Below, piece by piece: positions 1-8,052 of a stretch of DNA of 64,000 nt; the first letter of the stretch is position 1, and each line of letters opens with the position of its first letter. Made by a program: the position numbers and the translations under genes. This stretch comes from Corallococcus sp. EGB (GTDB taxonomy: Bacteria; Myxococcota; Myxococcia; Myxococcales; Myxococcaceae): positions 4,278,001 through 4,342,000 of the forward strand of contig NZ_CP079946.1 of NCBI RefSeq assembly GCF_019968905.1, given 5' to 3'. Below the pieces are notes generated by a model that was not told the origin of the DNA, did no database searches, and saw nothing but the letters and a program-made list of their open reading frames with translations.

Positions 1-167
1 GACGGCGGACTCGGTTCGTCCAGCAGGGGCAGGTGGAAGTCCTGGATGTCGACGACGTCGTACGTGGCGTCGCTGCGCTTCTTCGCGATGTCGTGGACCC
101 AGGCGGCGACCTTGTCCGCCTTGCGTCCGGGCCGCGTGCTTCCAATGACGATGGCCACCTTGATCAT
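1..167 (-). CDS. NADPH-dependent FMN reductase family protein, N-terminal part
   Basis: The gene runs off the left edge, so only the first 55 residues are present. The protein starts MIKVAIVIGSTRPGRKADK, the GSTRxGR phosphate-binding loop of the flavodoxin-like NADPH-dependent FMN reductase family, and ends in the window with a DFHLPLLDEP stretch that is also typical of it. These are cytosolic flavoenzymes that reduce FMN, quinones or azo compounds; the substrate cannot be told from this piece. The ATG at 167 has an AGGAG ribosome site about nine bases upstream. It diverges from the uracil-DNA glycosylase gene. Confidence 0.85.
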   Translation of the reverse strand, partial: MIKVAIVIGSTRPGRKADKVAAWVHDIAKKRSDATYDVVDIQDFHLPLLDEPSPP

Positions 168-390
168 GTCCGGGGAACTCCTGGGAGAGGGCGTGGAACC
201 GACGCGCGGCATCTTCTCCACGTCCGCCTGGCGGCCAAGGACTGTTCGCCGTGGGTGTGTCCTGATTCGACCAGTGCCCGGCCCATTCGCCCGGAAGGTG
301 GCGCAACCCCCGACCCTGGGCTAAGCGTACAGGCAACTTCCCCGGCTGCTTCCTTGCACCGGGACGGCCCCTTCGATACCGATCTCCCCC

Positions 391-1404
391 GTGAACGACG
401 ACACGCCTGATTCCGCGCAGGAGCTGGCCGACGTGCTCCAGGACGTGCGCCGCCACCTCCTCTGGCAGGAGGAGACCGCGGGCCGCGCGCTCCTCGTCGA
501 CGCGAAGGTCGCCGCCGAGCTCCAGCAGCAGCGCGCCGCCGCCTCGTCCGTGCGGACGATGATCGCCCGGACGAAGGCGCCCGAGCCGGCCGCCGCCCCC
601 CCGCCTCCCCGGCCACCCGCGGAGTCCCCCACGCGCGACGCCCTGCACGCCGCGATGAAGCAGCCCCTGGGCGCCCCCCGTCCACCGGCCGCCGCCACGC
701 CGCCTCCCGCCGCGCCGCGCCCCCTGGCCCCCGAGGCTCCGGCCCCCCGGGCCGCGCCCGCCGCGGGGATGCTCCTGGACGTGCCCCAGTCCGCGCCCCG
801 CTACAACGGCGCGCTGCCCGGCGTCGTGGAGGGCGAACGCCCCACGCTGGATCAGATCCGCCGCGAGCTGGGCGACTGCCGCCGCTGCAAGCTGTGCACG
901 GGCCGCAAGAACATCGTGTTCGGCTCCGGCAACCCCCGCGCGGAGCTGGTGTTCGTGGGCGAGGGCCCCGGTGAGAACGAGGACCTCCAGGGCGTGCCCT
1001 TCGTGGGCGCCGCGGGCGACCTGCTCACCAAGATGATCGGCGCCATGGGCTTCACGCGCAACGACGTCTACATCGCCAACGTCGTGAAGTGCCGCCCGCC
1101 CGGCAACCGCAACCCGGAGCCGGATGAGATCGCCGCGTGCGAGCCCTTCCTGCGCTCGCAGCTGCTCGCGCTCCAGCCGAAGGTCATCGTCGCGCTGGGC
1201 AAGTTCGCGGCGCAGACGCTGCTCCGGGACACCACCCCCATCACCCGCATGCGGGGCCAATGGCGCCAGTACGAGGGCATCCAGCTCATGCCCACCTTCC
1301 ACCCCGCGTACCTCCTGCGCAACAGCGCGGAGAAGCGCAAGGCGTGGGAGGACCTGCAACAGGTGATGAAGCTGTTCGGCAAGCACCCGGGCTCCAGCGC
1401 ATAG
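391..1404 (+). CDS. Uracil-DNA glycosylase, family 4 (Fe-S type), with long Ala/Pro-rich N-terminus
   Basis: This DNA-repair enzyme removes uracil from DNA and starts base-excision repair. The catalytic domain is about residues 150-330: an iron-sulfur cysteine pair in GDCRRCKLCTGR (162-171), the active-site loop GEGPGENEDLQGVPFVG (190-206) and a late HPAYLLRN motif (near 303). That is the signature of family-4 uracil-DNA glycosylases. The first 145 residues are unusual: a short helical part, then a linker of mostly Ala and Pro (about 65-125), making the protein about 130 residues longer than typical members. Translation starts at GTG 391. Some family members are annotated as phage SPO1 DNA-polymerase-like, but the motifs here fit the glycosylase. 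Confidence 0.93.
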   Translation: MNDDTPDSAQELADVLQDVRRHLLWQEETAGRALLVDAKVAAELQQQRAAASSVRTMIARTKAPEPAAAPPPPRPPAESPTRDALHAAMKQPLGAPRPPAAATPPPAAPRPLAPEAPAPRAAPAAGMLLDVPQSAPRYNGALPGVVEGERPTLDQIRRELGDCRRCKLCTGRKNIVFGSGNPRAELVFVGEGPGENEDLQGVPFVGAAGDLLTKMIGAMGFTRNDVYIANVVKCRPPGNRNPEPDEIAACEPFLRSQLLALQPKVIVALGKFAAQTLLRDTTPITRMRGQWRQYEGIQLMPTFHPAYLLRNSAEKRKAWEDLQQVMKLFGKHPGSSA

Positions 1405-1438
1405 AACGCGCGGCGCACCGCGACCAGGAGAGGCACAG

Positions 1439-2446
1439 ATGAAGGGCGTGCTCGAGACGCGTGAAGTGCAGTCCCCCGCGCTGGAGAACAACCCGCTGGG
1501 AGATCCGGCCCGCCGCCGGCTCACCGTGTACCTGCCGCCGGGCTACGCGGAGGGCACGCAGCGCTACGCCGTCGTCTACTTCCTGCACGCCTTCGGCAAC
1601 GGCGGCGGCTCGTGGACCAACGCGTCCGGGTTCTCGCCCACCGTGCCGGACCGCCTGGACGCGCTCATCGCACAGGGCGCCATCCCGCCCGTCATCGGCG
1701 TCTTCCCGGACGCGTGGACGAAGCTGGGCGGCAGCCAGTGGGTGAACAGCGACGCCATCGGCCGCTACCGCGACTACCTGGTCAAGGACATCGTCGGGTT
1801 CGTGGACAAGACCTTCCGCACGCAGCCCAGGGCCGCGTCGCGCGCGGTGGTGGGCCACAGCTCCGGCGGCTATGGCGCGCTGGTGATGGGCCGGTACCAC
1901 CCGGAGGTCTTCTCCCTGGTGGGCGCGCACGCGCCGGATTCCTACTTCGAATACTCGTACATGCCGGACCTGCCCAAGGCGGCCACCGCGCTCATGAAGG
2001 CCGGCGGCGTGGAGGCGTGGGTGACGGACCTGCGCCAGCGCGCGAGCGCCACCAAGGTGCGCGGCGACGACTTCCCGGTCATCAACATCCTGGCCATGGC
2101 GGCGGCCTACTCCCCCAAGAAGGGCGAGCCGCTCAACCTGGAGCTGCCCTTCGAGCAGCACAACGCGAAGCTGCGCCTGGACGTGTGGAACCGGTGGCTC
2201 GTGCACGACCCCGTGCGCTTCGTGCCCAAGTTCATGGACTCCTTCCGCAAGCTGAAGACGGTCTACCTGGACGCTGGCACGCGCGACGAGTTCAACCTGC
2301 GCTGGGGCACGCGCATGGTGGCGGATGACCTGAAGGCCGGCGGCGTGGACGTGGCGCACGAGGAGTTCGAGGACGGACACTCGGGCGTGTCGTACCGCTT
2401 CGAGCGGTCGCTGTCGGTGCTGGTGCCGCTGCTGGCGCGGGACTGA
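1439..2446 (+). CDS. Putative esterase, alpha/beta hydrolase (esterase D-like)
   Basis: A 335-residue alpha/beta hydrolase of the putative-esterase family that includes S-formylglutathione hydrolases and Fes-like enzymes. The nucleophile elbow is GHSSGGYG (residues 139-146, Ser141), a YFLHAFGNGGGS oxyanion region lies at 47-58, and the C-terminal EDGHSGVSYRF supplies the likely catalytic His. There is no signal peptide, so it is probably cytosolic. ATG 1439 follows an AGGAGAGG ribosome site. kdd starts 15 bases after the stop, so the two are probably cotranscribed. A thioester or ester substrate linked to lysine degradation is possible but not shown. Confidence 0.85.
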   Translation: MKGVLETREVQSPALENNPLGDPARRRLTVYLPPGYAEGTQRYAVVYFLHAFGNGGGSWTNASGFSPTVPDRLDALIAQGAIPPVIGVFPDAWTKLGGSQWVNSDAIGRYRDYLVKDIVGFVDKTFRTQPRAASRAVVGHSSGGYGALVMGRYHPEVFSLVGAHAPDSYFEYSYMPDLPKAATALMKAGGVEAWVTDLRQRASATKVRGDDFPVINILAMAAAYSPKKGEPLNLELPFEQHNAKLRLDVWNRWLVHDPVRFVPKFMDSFRKLKTVYLDAGTRDEFNLRWGTRMVADDLKAGGVDVAHEEFEDGHSGVSYRFERSLSVLVPLLARD

Positions 2447-2460
2447 TAAGGGGGGACGCC

Positions 2461-3486
2461 ATGGATACCTACGGACTGTCGCGCGTCGTTGGAGAGAAGG
2501 GCGTGCTGCCGCAGCGCGCTCGCAAGCTGGACCCCTCGCTGCCGTGCCGCGAGGCGGAGCTGCTCATCGACGTGGAGAGCCTCAACATCGACGCCGCGTC
2601 CTTCAAGCAGATCAAGGACGACGTGGGCGGAGACCCCGCGCGCATCGCCTCCCGCATCCAGGACATCGTGCGCGAGCGCGGCAAGATGCAGAACCCCGTC
2701 ACCGGCTCTGGCGGAATGCTCATCGGCCGCGTGAAGGAGCTGGGCCCCAAGCACCCCGCCAGGGGCGTGCTCCAGCCGGGCGACCGCATCGCCACGCTGG
2801 TGAGCCTGACGCTCACGCCGCTCGTCATCGAAGAAGTGAAGGCGGTGCACGCGGACATCGACCGCGTGGACATCCGCGGCCACGCGCTGCTCTTCGCGAG
2901 CGGCATCTACGCGAAGCTCCCAGCGGACATGCCGGACACGCTGTCGCTGGCGGCGCTAGACGTGTGCGGCGCGCCCGCGCTGGTGGCGCGCCACGTGCGC
3001 CCGGGCATGACGGTGGCGGTGCTGGGCGCGGGCAAGAGCGGCGCGCTGTGCCTGGCGCAGGCCCGCCGCAGCCTGGAGAGCCGCGGCAAGCTGCTGGCGC
3101 TCGACATCTCCCAGAAGGCGCTGGACGCGCTCTCCGGCATCGGCCTGTGCGACGAGGCCTTGAAGGTCGACGCCACCCAGGGCGTGGACGTGATGGAGGC
3201 CGTGTCGAAGGCGACCCACGGTCAGCTCTGCGACCTGGTGGTCAACTGCGCCAGCGTGGGCAACACGGAGATGGCGTCGCTGTTGTCCGTGAAGGACGGC
3301 GGCACCGTCATCTTCTTCTCCATGGCCACCAGCTTCACCACGGCGGCCCTGGGCGCGGAGGGCGTGGGCAAGGACGTCACCATGCTCGTGGGCAATGGCT
3401 ACGTGCCCCACCACGCCACCCTCACGCTGGACCTCTTGCGCACCGAGCCGTCGCTGCGCCAGCTCTTCGAGTCCCGCTACGTCTAG
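2461..3486 (+). CDS. kdd: L-erythro-3,5-diaminohexanoate dehydrogenase
   Basis: This enzyme oxidises 3,5-diaminohexanoate to 5-amino-3-oxohexanoate with NAD(P)+, the step after lysine 5,6-aminomutase in lysine fermentation. The 341-residue length, the N-terminal block GEKGVLPQRARKLD, the NPVTGSGGMLIGRV segment and a Rossmann nucleotide loop VAVLGAGKSGALCLAQ (about residue 185) fit this zinc-free alcohol-dehydrogenase-like family. The assignment is supported by kamD, kamE, kal and kce 5 kb downstream. A GGGGGACGCC run just upstream is the likely ribosome site. The stop codon overlaps the stop of the convergent chitinase gene by four bases (CTAG, 3483-3486). Confidence 0.9.
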   Translation: MDTYGLSRVVGEKGVLPQRARKLDPSLPCREAELLIDVESLNIDAASFKQIKDDVGGDPARIASRIQDIVRERGKMQNPVTGSGGMLIGRVKELGPKHPARGVLQPGDRIATLVSLTLTPLVIEEVKAVHADIDRVDIRGHALLFASGIYAKLPADMPDTLSLAALDVCGAPALVARHVRPGMTVAVLGAGKSGALCLAQARRSLESRGKLLALDISQKALDALSGIGLCDEALKVDATQGVDVMEAVSKATHGQLCDLVVNCASVGNTEMASLLSVKDGGTVIFFSMATSFTTAALGAEGVGKDVTMLVGNGYVPHHATLTLDLLRTEPSLRQLFESRYV

Positions 3487-5267
3487 GGCTTGAGGAAGGC
3501 CGTGTGCACGGCCTGCATCAGCGGATCCTTGGAACCGGAGCCGCCCGCCAGGGTCCTGGGCATGTGGCCCTGGTTGATGGTCCAGATGATGCTGCCGCCC
3601 AGGCCCTTCTCCCGCGCCCAGCGGCCCTTCTCCGACACGGACGCGACGTCCTCGTAGGAGATGTAGTTGCAGGACTGCGGGCCGTACGCCGTGGGGAAGG
3701 ACAGGTAGGGCGCCTTGGCGACGGCGTCCCAGCGGTACGCCTCCGGCGAGTAGTAGAGCGACTGGATGTTCGCGTAGCTCATCGCGTTGTCGCTCTGCTC
3801 CTCCACGATGCCGCCGCGCCCGTCCAGCGGGGTGCCCGGCTCCGTGATGCCCTTCCAGCACGTGCCGAAGAAGCCCACGCCCACGCCCACGCGCTGCGCG
3901 GGCACGCCCGCGTCCAGGAACGCCTGCACGGAGCTGGCGACGGAGCTGGGGTGTCCGGGCGTCTCGCCGAAGAGCGCGCTGGAGTGCCAGCTCTCCCACT
4001 GTCCCCAGTGGCCGCTCATCTTGTAGGCCATGACGTTCATCTGATCGACGCGGGCCGCCAGCTGGCGGTGGAACTCCGCGTCCACCTTGCCCAGCGTGAA
4101 GTTGCTGTTCACCCAGCCCACCGGCACCGTGAGGATGATGTTCTCGTCCGCGGCGCGCAGGTCGTCCAGCAGCGCCAGGAGCGGCGCGCTGTCCTGCGGC
4201 AGGAGGATGGGCTCCCAGTCCAGGTCCACGCCGTCGAACTGCAGCTCGTGCATCGTGTTGATGATGTTGCGCACCAGGTTGCGGCGCTTCTCCAGCGTCT
4301 CCGTCGCGCCCTTGAAGCCGTCGTACTCGCCCATGCCGCCCAGCATCAGCAGCGCCTTCTTGCCGGCCGCGTGCGCGCGCTCCGCCAATGCCCGGGCCAG
4401 CTTGGGGCCCTCCACGGCGTCCACGTCGAAGTCGGTGTAGAGCGTGCCGTCGATGCGCGGGCGGATGCGGCCCACCACGATGTGCGTGAGCAGGGACATG
4501 TCCACCGCCTCCACCGGGTACAGGTCGCGCTGGTAGCCCACCCAGTAGCCCATCACCCAGCTCGTGGGCGCACCGCCCGGACGCGGCGTCACCTGCGCCG
4601 TCTGCCGCGAGCAGGGGCCTTCTCCCATCTCGTTGGCGGCGCAGACGGTGAACGCGTACGCGGTGCCGTTGGCCAGGTCTTCGATCAGCGTGCCGGACGC
4701 GGGGGCCTCCACCCGCTGCACCCGGCCGCCCGGCTCCACCATCACCTTGAAGTACGACAGCGGCCGGCCGCCGTAGCTCGCGGGCGCCAGCCAGCTGACG
4801 TACGCCTGGCCATTGCCCGCGGTGGGCACCACCGAGCGCGGCTGTCCCGGCACGGTGGGGTTCGGGATGCTCATGCCCGCCTTCGGCGTCACCAGGTCCG
4901 TCTCCACGGAGGCCGGGCCCTCGCCGAAGGCGTTCACCGCGGAGACCTTGAAGACGTAGGTGAAGCCGTTGTTCAGCCCGAGCACCGTGGCCTGCGTGTC
5001 CGGCACCTTCACCAGCGCGCCGCCGCACTCGGGCACGCAGCGCACCACGTAGTAGAGCAGCGGGCTGCCGCCATCACCGGGAGGCACCGTCCACGTCACC
5101 AGCGCGGACGCGTCCCCCGCCTGCGCGACGACCTGCTTCGGCGCTTCAGGAGGCGTCAGGGGCGGAGCGGGCTTGTCCGGCCCGCCGCCAAAGTCGCAAC
5201 CGCTCAACATCACCGCGAGGGCCAGAACCACCCACCCACGCACTGGCATTGCCCGATGGCTGTTCAT
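3483..5267 (-). CDS. Secreted lipoprotein chitinase: two fibronectin III domains and GH18 domain
   Basis: A 594-residue exported chitin hydrolase. The N-terminus is a lipoprotein signal (hydrophobic stretch, lipobox LSGC near residue 24). Two fibronectin type III domains follow at about 40-127 and 139-227, each with the NAFGEGP or NEMGEGP turn. A GH18 barrel fills 236 to the end. The catalytic motif DGVDLDWE (345-352) keeps the DxxDxDxE pattern, so the enzyme should be active. ATG 5267 has CAGGAG nine bases upstream; an in-frame codon further upstream has no such site. The 100 bases before the start (5330-5410) are unusually AT-rich and probably hold its promoter. In a predatory soil bacterium it could attack fungal walls or insect chitin. 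Confidence 0.93.
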   Translation of the reverse strand: MNSHRAMPVRGWVVLALAVMLSGCDFGGGPDKPAPPLTPPEAPKQVVAQAGDASALVTWTVPPGDGGSPLLYYVVRCVPECGGALVKVPDTQATVLGLNNGFTYVFKVSAVNAFGEGPASVETDLVTPKAGMSIPNPTVPGQPRSVVPTAGNGQAYVSWLAPASYGGRPLSYFKVMVEPGGRVQRVEAPASGTLIEDLANGTAYAFTVCAANEMGEGPCSRQTAQVTPRPGGAPTSWVMGYWVGYQRDLYPVEAVDMSLLTHIVVGRIRPRIDGTLYTDFDVDAVEGPKLARALAERAHAAGKKALLMLGGMGEYDGFKGATETLEKRRNLVRNIINTMHELQFDGVDLDWEPILLPQDSAPLLALLDDLRAADENIILTVPVGWVNSNFTLGKVDAEFHRQLAARVDQMNVMAYKMSGHWGQWESWHSSALFGETPGHPSSVASSVQAFLDAGVPAQRVGVGVGFFGTCWKGITEPGTPLDGRGGIVEEQSDNAMSYANIQSLYYSPEAYRWDAVAKAPYLSFPTAYGPQSCNYISYEDVASVSEKGRWAREKGLGGSIIWTINQGHMPRTLAGGSGSKDPLMQAVHTAFLKP

Positions 5268-5493
5268 CCCCGTGCTCCTGAAATGTCGCGGGATGTTATG
5301 CGGCCAGTCCCCCGGTCGAGTCAAGTCTAGGTGGAAAAGTGCGGTAATTTTGCATGGACCGCAATTCGCGTATTAAACCGACTAATCCCATTCTGCCAGG
5401 GAATCACAAAACCTCAGCGGATGGGAAATCAGGCGCGGAAGGCCGGCTGGTGTGGGGGGCTGCCGGCAGGCTCCGCGCGCGGGCAGGTGGAAC

Positions 5494-6111
5494 TCAGGGG
5501 ACCTGGGCGGTGGGGTCGTTCGCGGGGACGGCGGGGGCCACGGGAGCGGTGGGCGCCTGGGTCTGGGCCCAGTCGCTGGCGGAGCGGCCGCTGGCGTCGC
5601 GACGCTCGGGGGAGGCGCCCTGCTGGCGCAGCGTTTCGGCGACCTCCGTGCGGCCGAAGAGGACGGCGAACATCAGGGCCGTCTGTCCCAGCCGGTTGGT
5701 CTGGTCCACCGCGCACGGCTGCGCGGCGAGTAGCATCACCACGTCCGCGTATCCCTTGAAGGCGGCGCCCATGAGGGCGGTGTTGCCCCGGCTGTCGCCC
5801 GCGCACGCGTCCGCCCCGGCGTCGAGCAGCGCCTGCACCGTGCGCGTGTGGCCGTAGTAGGCGGCGAGGATGAGCGGGGAGAAGCCTCGCGCATCGCGGG
5901 CCTCCACGGGCGTGCCGGCCTGGAGGAGCCCTTCGACGATGTCCGTCTCGCCCTCGCGCGCGGCGGCGAGCAGGTAGCGCTCCGCGTCGCTGGTGGCGAG
6001 CAGCCGCCCCGTGGGCGTCGCGGGCGCGCGCAGGGACATCCACGCGGCGGTCAGCACCGTGCACACCAGCATCACCAGACCCAGCGAACCGAGCAGCAGC
6101 TTGCGAACCAT
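5494..6111 (-). CDS. Exported ankyrin-repeat protein paired with catalase
   Basis: A 205-residue protein: an N-terminal hydrophobic anchor or signal (about residues 4-25), then four to five ankyrin repeats recognisable by GFSPLILAAYYGHTRTVQALL and GNTALMGAAFKGYADVVMLL. The tail is rich in Ala, Pro and Thr. It lies 82 bases downstream of a periplasmic catalase on the same strand. Catalase/ankyrin gene pairs are known (katB-ankB in Pseudomonas, where the ankyrin protein is needed for full catalase activity). The same supporting role in the periplasm is a reasonable inference here. The start ATG has GGAGA twelve bases upstream. Confidence 0.88.
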   Translation of the reverse strand: MVRKLLLGSLGLVMLVCTVLTAAWMSLRAPATPTGRLLATSDAERYLLAAAREGETDIVEGLLQAGTPVEARDARGFSPLILAAYYGHTRTVQALLDAGADACAGDSRGNTALMGAAFKGYADVVMLLAAQPCAVDQTNRLGQTALMFAVLFGRTEVAETLRQQGASPERRDASGRSASDWAQTQAPTAPVAPAVPANDPTAQVP

Positions 6112-6193
6112 GAGGGCGTCTCCAGCGACAGGAAGCGAGGGGAGGGGAAGACAGGGCCGCCGTCACGTCACCGGCGGCCCCGGCGCTGTCAGG

Positions 6194-7738
6194 TCACGGT
6201 TGGTCGAGGGTGGTGAGCGGCGCGAGGGAGGCCTTCGCGTCGTCCAGCTTCACGTTCACGGCCTTCGCCAGCCGCGTGCCGTAGTCCGCGTTGGCCGCGT
6301 AGAAGTGGCCCACCATGCGCGCCTTGACCTTCGCGTCGCGCACCTGGCCCAGGTCGCCGGCCAGGTTCTGGATGAGCCGCTCCTTGCCGCCCGCGTCGAG
6401 CGCGGACCAGAAGGCGCCCGCCTGCGAGAAGTTGTCCGTCTTCTCGATGGGGCGCTGCTGCGTGGTGCCGGAGAGCGGCGCTTGGGAGAAGAGCGCGGAG
6501 GGCGTGTCCTGGGTCTCCCGCGTGACGCTGGGCTCGTAGTTCACGTCCGACTTCGTGTGGCCGCTGTTCATCGCGCCGGCCTGGCTGTTGTTGTTCACGG
6601 CGGCGTGCGCGCGGTTCACCGGCAGGGACAGGTAGTTGGCGCCCAGGCGGTAGCGCTGCGTGTCCGCGTAGGCGAAGAGGCGGCCCTGCAGCAGCCGGTC
6701 CTCGGACGGCTCGATGCCCGGCGGCATCACGCCCGGGGAGAAGGCGGACTGCTCCGTCTCCTCGAAGAAGTTGTCCGGCATCTTGTTGAGGGTGAAGCGG
6801 CCCAGCTTCACCGGGGGCACCTTGTCCGCGGGCCACTCCTTGGTGGCGTCCAGCGGATCGAACGCGAAGCTGTCCAGGTCCTTGGGATCCAGCACCTGCG
6901 CGCTCAGCTCCCACGAGGGGAACCTCCCCGCCTGGATGTTCGTGTAGAGGTCATGGGTGGCGTGCTGGAAGTCCTGGCCGCCCAGCGTCGTGGCCTCCTC
7001 CGCGGTCAGGGTCTTCACGCCCTGCTGCGACCTCCAGTTGAACTTGACGTACTTCACCTGGCCCCGGGCGTTGACGAACTTGAAGGCGTGCACGCCGTTG
7101 CCGTCCATCTGGCGGAAGTTCGCCGGGATGCCCAGGTCCGAATAGAGCTGGGTCAGCATGTTCGTGGACTCGGGCTGGTGGCTGAAGAAGTCGAAGAAGC
7201 GGTTCGGATCCTGCCGGTTGGTGACCGGGGACGGCTTCAGCGAGTGCACCATGTCCGGGAACTTGATGGCGTCGCGGATGAAGAAGACGGCGAGGTTGTT
7301 GCCCACCAGGTCCCAGTTGCCCTCGTCCGTGTAGAACTTCAGCGCGAAGCCGCGCGGATCCCGCAGCGTCTCCGGTGAGCCACTGGGGTGGATGACCGTG
7401 GAGAAGCGCACGAACATCGGCGTCTTCTTGCCCTTCCGCGAGAAGACGGACGCGCGCGTGAGCTGGGAGAAGTCGCCGTAGCTCTCGAAGACGCCGTAGG
7501 CGCCCACGCCGCGCGCATGCACCACGCGCTCCGGGATGCGCTCACGGTCGAAGCGCGCGAGCTTCTCGATGAGGGCGAAGTCCTCCAGCAGCACGCCGCC
7601 CCGGGGGCCCGCCGTCTTGGAGCTCTGGTTCGTGCCCAACGGCGCGCCCGAGTCGGTGGTGATGGGGGGTGGGTTGCCGGCGGCGAGGACGGGGGCGCCA
7701 GACAACAGGACGGCGAGCATCAACGAGCGTCGGTTCAA
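6194..7738 (-). CDS. Periplasmic heme catalase (clade with signal peptide)
   Basis: This enzyme breaks down hydrogen peroxide. The active-site His lies in RVVHARGVGAYGVFE, the distal Asn in LVGNNLAVFFIRDAIKFPD and the proximal heme Tyr in LFAYADTQRYRLG. About 514 residues fits a small-subunit heme catalase plus a signal peptide (LMLAVLLSGAPVLAAG near residues 6-22), so it acts in the periplasm or outside. I chose TTG 7738 because AAGGAG lies five bases upstream and the resulting N-terminus is a complete signal peptide; the next candidate is ATG 7720, which shortens the basic region. It heads the catalase/ankyrin operon and diverges from kamD across a hairpin-rich gap. Confidence 0.95.
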   Translation of the reverse strand: MNRRSLMLAVLLSGAPVLAAGNPPPITTDSGAPLGTNQSSKTAGPRGGVLLEDFALIEKLARFDRERIPERVVHARGVGAYGVFESYGDFSQLTRASVFSRKGKKTPMFVRFSTVIHPSGSPETLRDPRGFALKFYTDEGNWDLVGNNLAVFFIRDAIKFPDMVHSLKPSPVTNRQDPNRFFDFFSHQPESTNMLTQLYSDLGIPANFRQMDGNGVHAFKFVNARGQVKYVKFNWRSQQGVKTLTAEEATTLGGQDFQHATHDLYTNIQAGRFPSWELSAQVLDPKDLDSFAFDPLDATKEWPADKVPPVKLGRFTLNKMPDNFFEETEQSAFSPGVMPPGIEPSEDRLLQGRLFAYADTQRYRLGANYLSLPVNRAHAAVNNNSQAGAMNSGHTKSDVNYEPSVTRETQDTPSALFSQAPLSGTTQQRPIEKTDNFSQAGAFWSALDAGGKERLIQNLAGDLGQVRDAKVKARMVGHFYAANADYGTRLAKAVNVKLDDAKASLAPLTTLDQP

Positions 7739-7845
7739 GGGAGCTCCTTGGGTTACGGGGGACCGGACCACCCCCAGAGCACGCGCTGTGCCGAACTCGC
7801 CGTTCTTGTGATTCCAATGGGTTGGATTCTCCGGGCAGTGTCGGC

Positions 7846-7932
7846 CCACCGGCCTTTCGGTGGAGACACCGATTCGTCGGTGCTAGGCGTCACCGTCTAT
7901 TCGGTGTGGATGCTGGCACCGGGATCCCGGTG
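7846..7932. promoter_or_regulatory. Array of four CACCG/CGGTG inverted repeats between catalase and kamD
   Basis: Four short inverted repeats share the same half-sites: CCACCG/CGGTGG (7846-7863), CACCGA/TCGGTG (7867-7882), CACCG/CGGTG (7891-7906) and the perfect palindrome CACCGGGATCCCGGTG (7917-7932). Their starts are 21, 24 and 26 bases apart. They sit in the 314-base gap between two divergent genes and are followed by no T-run, so they look more like an operator array or mRNA-leader structures than a terminator. No regulator gene in the window can be tied to them. The rest of the gap holds nothing else I can name. Confidence 0.5.
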
Positions 7933-8052
7933 AGGGAGGCGTTCGGCTGATGCGTCTCGCCATTCAAGAGGCGCGGTGCGGCATCGTTCGCTCGTGGCGG
8001 GAGTGTCCGCGTTCTTGAGCAGAATGACGCGGGGCTCGGGTAGGGTGCGCGC

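Noticed and set aside
2544..5330. A long open frame antisense and out of frame to kdd and the chitinase
   Set aside because: High GC removes stop codons from shadow frames; both covered genes have strong motifs and correct third-position bias.
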